This document shows positions 56,991 through 64,000 of a stretch of DNA of 64,000 nt, in pieces. Position 1 is the stretch's first letter; each line of letters begins with the position of its first letter. Below the pieces are notes generated by a model. That model saw only the letters and a list, made by a program, of their open reading frames with translations. It was not told the origin of the DNA and made no database searches. Source of the DNA: Tretioscincus oriximinensis (Eukaryota; Chordata; Lepidosauria; Squamata; Gymnophthalmidae); contig JAJVDF010000161.1 in NCBI GenBank assembly GCA_022410635.1, positions 186,892 to 250,891 of the forward strand, given 5' to 3'. A program made the position numbers and the translations under genes.

Positions 56991-58123
56991 GGTTGCCAGT
57001 TAGCAGTCTAACAGACCAATATTTTTTTTCAAATTACCTGCCTGCCATGCTCCCAGAAACATGTTCAATACACCAAGGACTCTGGGGGCACTCTGTGTTC
57101 AGATCTGATGAATAGGATGCCCTCCAGAGGGAACAAAGGATCAAAAAAGTAGAATTTCACCATCATCTGAGAGGAGTTGTTGTTTTTGCTTCTGGCCACC
57201 AAATTCTACATTTTTGTTAGGAACATCAATGTTCCTTTCTTGTTTTCAGCCCTTCCTAGATAAACAATTNGATTCATCCAGATCCAGATGAATAAAATGA
57301 GCTTTCTGTTAAATACCCATGTGCATCCTTACTGTACATATGAAATACTTCTGCATGTATTGTATAATGTGTAGAATAGCTGCTAAGTCAAACATAGAAG
57401 CAAAAATATAGGTAGTATGTTGAGAAGTGATTATTGCTTGTGGATTAATGACTGGCAAGCTGCAGTTTGGAGCAGATAAGTGTACAGCAATGAATCTTGG
57501 AACAAAAGGGAAACAGAGCCCATCTGCTAAAAGGGAAGATGCTGCTGAATACTGATTAGGAANGAGATCCGGGGAGCTTGTTGGAGCAAAATTTCCAAAG
57601 CATTCAGTTTTACATGCAATAGCAGAGAATGGATGNTGTATTCGGCTGCCAGAGGGAGACAGTTTTAAATCAAAGCTCTTGTTTCTTCTTCTCTGAGTTA
57701 CAGCTTTTTGATATTACCTAACTTGCTTTATTGGTTCCAGCTGCAACCAGGCCAAAGAAATGCATTTACAACAAAGAATAGTAGCTAAGATACAAGAATT
57801 GCTTTGCTTTGAGTTGGGGGAAAGTTATTCATAAGGAAACGGGTGTAGTACAGCAGCTTCGCTTTCTCCTATTATCACTTTTTGTCAAATAATTTTGGAA
57901 AAATAAAATTAAAGCCACCAAGAAAAATAAAAATCATTGCAACTCCATATTATGGTTAACTTCTGCACAGGCTATTTTCTTTTTCAGAAGGGACCTAATG
58001 ACTGGGGNCAGAGAATATTGTTAGGAATATCTAGATACCCATTTCCACTAAAACAAACATTTAAGGAGTTTACAAAATAGTAACAGAAAGCAAGGCTATT
58101 AATTATATAGAAAAACATTAGAA
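56991..58123. other. Unannotated DNA
   Basis: 57463-57560 may hold a heavily decayed CR1-like reverse-transcriptase scrap (FGADKCTAMNLGT); otherwise nothing recognised. Confidence 0.35.
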
Positions 58124-58274
58124 GTGTCTCCACTGAGCCTTACTCTGGGTTATATCTTGGGACAGAGCTTGGCCATCCACATGCCACTCTAGACCTTTGC
58201 AAGATCCATTTGGGTTCTGTATGTAGATGACAGGTTCTTCAGATGNAGCCCAGAATAAGGCTCAGTGGGGACAC
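58124..58274. repeat. Inverted repeat with 27-bp arms, MITE-like
   Basis: GTGTCTCCACTGAGCCTTAC at 58124 pairs with the complement of GTAAGGCTCAGTGGGGACAC-like sequence ending at 58274, 24 of 27 positions over arms 58124-58150 and 58248-58274. The spacer is about 97 bases. No convincing target duplication was seen, so it may be a decayed MITE or a simple inverted duplication. Confidence 0.75.
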
Positions 58275-58788
58275 GATAAGGATTTTATATTCACATTCTT
58301 GAGGTCTAGGTTAAAGGATATGTCTTCAGTAAATGCTTGGAAGCTCGAATCAAATATAAGATTAGGGTTACGACAAAAAAGGGACAAAATTTTTGTTGCT
58401 TTAATGGATGTGGAAAAGAGGAACTTTCACCAGATGCAGCTCATAATGCCAATAGTATCTGGTGGGGGAAAAAATCATTTTTCCACATCCATGAAAATCT
58501 GCTCAATTCCTATTTTGTTCTGTGTTGATGTTGTTTCAAATTATGACAAGTGCATAAGAAAGAAAACCACCCATCCTCAAGGTGGTCCAACTTCAGGTAG
58601 TCACCAGATGGCACTTAGGAATTTGTGATACACAGAGCAAGACACAGATTTATACTGAGAAAGGTAATCTGCTGATTAATCTAATCTGTTGGAGGTCCAG
58701 GCTTTGGGGGTCTTCTTCGTTCCCCTTTTGTTNATAGAGCCAGTTTAACTTCTTTTGTAATAAAACGGTGGCAACAGGAAATNCTTCA

Positions 58789-58953
58789 CCTTTAAAATCA
58801 ACTGTTTGCAGTCTTTGAGAAAGGGGAATTCCTCTTTTCACGGAGCGATGGTAGACTGCAAATAGCTGATTTTAAAAGTTTTTTTTAAAAGTTTTTTTCA
58901 TGTTGCTGCTGCTTCAGTTCAAAAGAGATTGGATCAGCTATTTGCAGCCTTCC
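58789..58953. repeat. Cluster of three related segments forming alternative hairpins
   Basis: Segment A (58789-58814, TTAAAATCAACTGTTTGCAG) is complementary to segment B (58851-58878, CTGCAAATAGCTGATTTTAA). B is in turn complementary to segment C (58930-58953, GGATCAGCTATTTGCAGCC). An inner palindrome, AAAGGGGAATTCCTCTTT, sits between A and B. B can therefore pair with either neighbour. A decayed MITE nest is likely. Confidence 0.7.
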
Positions 58954-59189
58954 CATCAGATCCATGAAAAGGGGAAGGAGATCTCTTTAGAAAGCATGGC
59001 CACAGTGCAGTTAATGTTGCATTGTCTTAAGCTGCATTGACAATGGGTTTCTGAGCAAACTCTGCTCAGAGCAAACATTGCTGTGTGATCTGAGCATGGC
59101 CATTGTGTGTTTAATGAGGATTTTATGAAAAACGCATGTGGTCTGGATCCACACAGCTTTGGATCCTTGTTTTTCCGCTCATGAGAACT

Positions 59190-59430
59190 TCATCGAGAGA
59201 GTCACTGATCTATGGAATTTACTTCCAACAGAGCTAGCAGCCTGGATATTAGGATGGATCTCTTGATAATGCCATGTGCAATATGTCAAGAACAGGTGAA
59301 GTTTTTGCCTTCTTTTGCTTGAAGCTGCATAGATAGAACTGGTGTCCCACTTTGTCACATGGGATGTTAGATTAGATTGACTGTGGACTGATCTAGCAGG
59401 GCTCCCCTTAGGTTCTCTTATGTTCTTATC
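59190..59430 (+). mobile_element. Older CR1-clade LINE 3' end
   Basis: Plus strand: ATCTATGGAATTTACTTCC (sense LWNLLP-type codons), the later GGACTGATCTAGCAGGGCTC and the terminal TTCTCTTATGTTCTTATC at 59413-59430. Diverged like the 55751 copy and short. Confidence 0.7.
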
Positions 59431-59486
59431 ACAGTATGGTGACTGGGGATATTGAATGCAAAAGAGCTGGATAAATCAACAANATG

Positions 59487-59777
59487 AGAGAAATTATGCA
59501 GGCTTGGATAAAGTATTAGACTCATATCTGGTAGTCTCCCAGTTCAATTCCANACANCCATTAAGTCAGCTGGGTGACATTGGGCCAGTTACAGTTCTTT
59601 ATAACTTTCTCAGCCACACTTACTACACTGGGTGTCAGTCTATTGTGGAGAAAGCAACAAAAGCTATGTGCACTAGCCTTTCTTTGGTGAAAGGATTATG
59701 GTGCTGTTGGTGGTGGTGATGGTGATGATGGTTGTAACTGCCTTTGAAACTGAACTAGAAACCAGCTTGATTATGTA
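59487..59777 (+). mobile_element. tRNA-headed SINE with a non-L2 tail ('type B'), copy 2
   Basis: Plus-strand counterpart of 53091-53361: GCAGGCTTGGATAAAGTATT, the B-box-like AGTTCAATTCC, body GTCAGTCTATTGTGGAGAAA, then CTTTCTTTGGTGAAAGGATT, a (GGT/GAT)n stretch and the tail TGCCTTTGAAACTGAACTAG...ACCAGCTTGATTAT. Two independent copies sharing head changes and tail define this SINE type. Confidence 0.8.
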
Positions 59778-60059
59778 AACCAAAAGTTCAAAAAGCCAGG
59801 AAAGCTGCAACAAATAGTAGTGGTATATAGGAAAGCAAAGCTTATTTAGAATATGGCAAAATGTAGTCTGAAGCAGCACCATCTCCATGAATAAGCTTTC
59901 CCTGCACTTACCCAAATTTAGGTTGAAAGAAGGTTCGGGGTGGACCTCTGATGGATCCAACAGCCAGAATCCTAGTTCCTGGACTAGGTTATTCCTGGGG
60001 AAATTCCTAGTATTTTCCTGATTAAGGGAACATCCTCACAACAGGGTTTCCTTTGCTTT
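59778..60059. other. Unannotated DNA
   Basis: No feature supported. Confidence 0.4.
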
Positions 60060-60390
60060 AAAAAAGAAATGCGTTTGGCATTCATCCNATTTTACCTTNT
60101 CTTTCCAAGCTGCTACAGGTGAGCCCCAGAAGGCATTGCTTCACTTGTCTGACTACAATCCCCAGCATTCTCTCTGAGCCTGTGTACAATTCCCAAGCAT
60201 TCTCTGCAAGCCAAGATCCAATGAGCTTTTATAATTTTCATTGCTGAAGGTCCTCAGCGAGGTGCTGAATCAGATAAAATCCAGTAGCTAGTTATTAGCA
60301 AAGGGTGTTTTCAGCAAGTTGAACACTGGACATGCATGATTCTGTGGGAAGGACAGAAGGTAATCTCACCTCCAACTCACTGTATATCGT
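60060..60390 (+). repeat. Unclassified interspersed repeat 'Z', copy 2
   Basis: Shares with 61890-62300, in order: AAAAAAGAAATGCGTTTGGC, GAGCCCCAGAAGGCA, CTTCACTTGTCTGACTACAA..CCCAGCATTC and AGACAGAAGGTAA-like blocks. No coding frame and no clear termini. Confidence 0.5.
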
Positions 60391-60633
60391 GTGNGGACAT
60401 AGGCCCTTAGTATACCAATCATCAAAACTGTAGATGGATTAAAAGTGCAGGTCAGAACAGCACCAGAATTTCTACCTTCCCAAGCAAGTTAGAGACATAT
60501 GAGGGGCAAATAGAATAGAAATACTATTTACCCTGACCTGTAGTTGACCTGTGTGGATGTAGCTCCTGAGAATAATCAGACACACTTAAAGAGGTAGCTT
60601 CTGATCAAAATTGAGTCTATTATCATAGACATT

Positions 60634-60710
60634 TCCCATTTATTTATTTATTTATTTATTTATTTATACTTATTCCCTGTCCTATACCTAAAGGTCTCAG
60701 GGTGGCGAAC
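60634..60710 (-). mobile_element. L2-type tail fragment with (TTTA)n
   Basis: (TTTA)n at 60637-60668, then CCTGTCCTATACCTAAAGGT and CTCAGGGTGGCGAAC. This is the 3' end of an L2-type LINE or L2-tailed SINE on the minus strand, without a body. Confidence 0.7.
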
Positions 60711-61640
60711 AATTGCCTTACCCCTGTCTTAAAGTCTTGGAAGGGACATTTCTTCCTTCCTCAAGATTCGAAATATATAAGATCTCACCCCAGCCCCACT
60801 CTCCTTTTAAATAAATTGAAAGAGAAGACACATAAGCACAGAAGTGGGGAATGAAGCCAAATATAACATGGGAAGCGATGCTATGGGCAAGCAACTGGGC
60901 TCACGGGAGGCTAATCAGCAAATGTGGAGGTGAATGAAGATGGCTATGTATAAAAATGAGGTAGATCTTTAGGTTCTTATTTGGATATTGTATACTGAAA
61001 TGGGATTTAATTTGTAAAAGAGAGCCTGGAAAAATCCCTCTTTGATTATACCACCAACATGCCATGTTATCACACTATACCCCTCCCCCCCTTTTCACTC
61101 AAATGTTCCAGGATCATTCGAAGTCCTTTGCAACACTATTTCTCACTCTCATGGAATAAAGCACTTAGATCATAGTTGGGAGTCCGCATGTTTCTTCTTC
61201 CTGAATTTGTAGCAAAATGGGAAGGAAACCATGAGCATTTCACTATGGATCTCAGAAAGCTTTGGGAGCTGTAAAGAAATGCTGTTTCTCTCCTGTTATT
61301 AGCTGATGCTTTTTCCATCTTCTTCCCCTCCTTTATATCCTGCTTGTGATAAATGCTCTGCTTAATGTGAAATGCCATGTAGTTTGAAGCTGCTGGGGAG
61401 GCTTCTAATAAAAAGGCAGTGCTTCCCTGGACTTTCTTTCCTGTTTTAAGCAGATAAACACAGTTTTTTAAAGTCCTGTTTTAAAAGGAAAAGTTTTAAA
61501 GCTACTAGCATGAAAAGTCAGAACATTGGAACTTCCCATCACAATCATAGCTGTTTCCCCAGAACTACCTAGAGATAAAAAANTGATTCTATGCTATTAA
61601 TAACACAAAATTGTAAATGTATGGAAGCAGCCATAGGCTG
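60711..61640. other. Unannotated DNA
   Basis: A short C run at 61081-61091. No gene or repeat recognised. Confidence 0.4.
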
Positions 61641-62300
61641 TCTCCACATAGCACTTGTTTATTTTGGAATTTTCCAATAATCCACTGAATTGCTNTCCCA
61701 GTTATAATGCNCCTCATTNATACCTTTACTGTATATTCTGAATTTTGTCAGTTACCTCCTGACATGTGAGATTTTACATGGACATGACATACACTCCTGT
61801 CAGCCATTTTGTTTGCCTTCTCCCAAATGTATTGGATAGTTTNCTGTCTACGGCTCCATCCCCACCTGTTCGTTTTCTCTATGTTGGAAGTGCTTAAAAA
61901 AACAAATGCGTTGGCCATCTGTCCCCAATTTACTTGCCATTTAGCTGCTGCCTCATTTGAAAGAGAAGCCCCAGAAAGCACTACTGCACTTCCCTAACTA
62001 AAACTCCCAGAATTCCCTGAATCCTGCCTCCTTGTCTCCCAATGAAATCTTTAGACATCTATACAATTTGCATAAACCCAGCCCTCCAGTCCTCCGGAGA
62101 GATTTTTCTTTAGCACTTTAAAATGGAGGCCCCATCCATATGGAGCCTTTTTCTGAGTAGCGTATTTGAGCTTTGTTGAAATTGCATGTTATGAGGATGC
62201 TGTTTACAGCACTCTAAAGGCTGGAGATTCCTGCATCCATGGATCAGACAGAAGGTAAACTCGTCTCCAAGATGCAGGAAATAGAATGTGGGGATCGGGC
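61641..62300 (+). repeat. Unclassified interspersed repeat 'Z', copy 3 (longest)
   Basis: Contains the blocks shared with 60060-60390 and, further left, TGACATACACTCCTGTCAGC..ATTTTGTTTGCC shared with 37742-37771. Its mixed composition and lack of open frames suggest a non-autonomous element; the superfamily is unknown. Confidence 0.5.
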
Positions 62301-64000
62301 ATATATCAGATTCCTTCATCTTTTCCCCTCACAATTTCCTATCAAAACTATCCACACATGAATAACCCCATGTACCAATTTAACAGTGGGTTTTCCTGAA
62401 AAACAAGTAATTGACTTAATACATGTAATTGACTTGAAACCCGAAAACTGCCATTTTTTAAACAATAATCTGGTAAGAGAAAAGCAACAGAAATTTGATT
62501 TTCAAGTAGATTATTTTCCCTGTCTGGACACACCTAAGTCAACGTCCTACTAGCTTTACAAGGTTTTATTTAACTTCAAATCTGCTCATAAATAATAGGA
62601 AGGGGCATTTTCCTCTTTCTCACAAAGATGCACTGTGTTGAATTAAGTGTCTCTAGATAAGCAATTTGTGTAGGCAACACTGTATTTTTTAACCACTCTG
62701 CTGTTCACTAATGAGTTATGAAAATGTGTGGCACTGACATTGTCCAAACCTGTATCAACTTGTGGATCTAAATTAGAATTCTGCTAAAATTCATTTCCAT
62801 TAAAAATTAGCAATCAAGAATTAAAAATGCTAGTGGAACTACAGGCTAGATAAGCCTAATTGGTCCAGGTCATTATGTCCTTTCAATAAAGGCATTCTAT
62901 TGTATTCAGGAAGAGCAACAGCAGTTGCATGTGTATTCTCTGTATCAGTTTCTGGATCACATGTACAATTTTGTAGTTTAACTCACCTTCAGGTCAAACA
63001 ACAAGAATAAATTAGATGGAATAGTGGTTTGATCTGAACAGTTTTTGCTGTAACAGTATTTTAATAGTCAGAAAAGTCATTCATGTAGAGACATGATAAA
63101 TTGCTTTGCTATAGGGTAATATAAACTTTAACAAGTATGATGAATATTTCTGCTTCACCAAGAACACTGAAATTACAGCAGCTGCTTAAATAAATTCATC
63201 AGAAGAAATGAGGATTGGAACAAAGTATTGAAAAAAGTTCAGCATACTTTCATTTATTAAAAAACAGATAACTTTCTATATTTGAGTTAAAACACAGTCT
63301 GTATATATGGATCAATTTGTTTTGATGGGAACATAAAATTAAAAAAAAATAGTTTAATTACTTCTATATATGGACTTACTTCTGAAATAAATTCACCTAA
63401 AATTTATTTTCACGCATACACAGTTAAGAATTTCCCATAATGGATCACTGCTGTGTCATGATGGGGGGGTTTACATAATGGGTCTATGAGTTATGTCGTG
63501 TAGTTCCACCTAAAGCTCAGACAAAATGTGGCCCACAGAAGCAGGAAATGGCAACCCATTCCTGTATCCTTGCAGGAAAAATAATATGATGCTACTGTAT
63601 TGAGTCCCTCAGATCAAAAGGTGTACAAGTATTACTGGGGAAGAGCAGAAGGCAAGTAGTTCCAGAAAGAGTGAAGCAGCTGGATCAAAGCTGAAATGAC
63701 AGCAAACTTTTTATCTCTACTAAACACCATCCAAAGAGAGAGAGAGAAACAATTAATTTATCTGGAAATTGTTGAAAAGGATCACAACAGTGTATAAACA
63801 TAGCATATAACTTATATCTTACTGAGCTGGTGCTGTGGTAAAATGGAATAAAAGATGCACTCATATAAAAGAGTAGTAATTCAGACTGTCACTACAACAA
63901 AGAAAAGTTTCAAAATGACCTTTTTGTCTTTAGGCATGAGGCTTACACACAATATATCTGGGCTGAGTTTATTGCTTTCATCTTTCTATATATTTCATTG
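62301..64000. other. Unannotated AT-rich DNA
   Basis: A GA run at 63737-63746 and a G run at 63461-63468. No gene or known repeat was recognised in the last 1.7 kb. Confidence 0.4.

Noticed and set aside
57463..57560. Possible CR1-like reverse-transcriptase scrap (FGADKCTAMNLGT)
   Set aside because: Only about ten residues resemble the KCKVMHIG block, and the flanks do not continue the match.
1..64000. Bacterial or phage features (operons, CRISPR, integrons)
   Set aside because: No long ORFs, no ribosome-binding patterns and no regular spaced repeats. All recognisable elements are of eukaryotic vertebrate type.

Overview
This is eukaryotic, AT-rich, low-coding DNA from a squamate reptile (a lizard is the best guess). 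The taxon call rests on the repeats. There is a BovB (RTE) LINE endonuclease remnant, tRNA-headed SINEs with squamate-type tails, many CR1-clade LINE 3' ends, L2-clade LINE 3' ends, Penelope-like fold-back insertions, and hAT, Tc1/mariner and Helitron non-autonomous DNA transposons. I found no host protein-coding gene, tRNA, rRNA, CRISPR array or bacterial feature. The longest open frame (about 310 codons, 49548-50480) runs into a CR1 copy and has no coding character. The window looks like intergenic or deep intronic sequence made of mobile-element layers.

Layout. 1-5 kb: Helitron-like end with a pyrimidine-rich core, BovB endonuclease pseudogene, probable solo LTR. 5.9-8.3 kb: two L2 LINE ends, a GATA microsatellite, a minisatellite and a perfect 60-bp inverted repeat. 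11-14 kb: CR1, a composite Penelope-like insertion, an L1-like 3' end. 16-20.5 kb: CR1, a Helitron with intact termini, a SINE and a 1-kb CR1 with reverse-transcriptase sequence. 22.4 kb: pogo/Tigger-like MITE. 24-30 kb: CR1 copies, Penelope-like pieces, an inverted repeat. 31-32.5 kb: an L1 5' fragment (5'UTR plus start of ORF1) between 104-bp direct duplications, inside an unclassified repeat seen again at 43.4 kb. 38-45 kb: SINE/BovB tails, fold-back elements, a 71-bp hairpin insertion with 18-bp target duplication, a hAT MITE with 8-bp target duplication and a perfect 110-bp palindrome. 47.3-48.2 kb: a Tc1/mariner-superfamily element with terminal inverted repeats and a broken transposase. 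49-54.5 kb: a second hAT MITE, a CR1 end, and a 2-kb CR1 copy split by a SINE. 54.6-60.7 kb: long trinucleotide array, older CR1/L2/Penelope-like copies, a second SINE of the same unusual tail type and two hairpin clusters. The last 3.3 kb are mostly unrecognised.

Nothing here acts as a pathway. The useful relationships are parasitic: the tail of one SINE type resembles the L2 LINE 3' end, the other SINE type carries a different tail, and several insertions keep clean target-site duplications that fix their exact boundaries. The most unusual theme is snap-back structure: several inverted repeats are near perfect, and some are bounded by direct repeats showing that they arrived as insertions. 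Isolated single n bases occur throughout, probably masked ambiguous sites.
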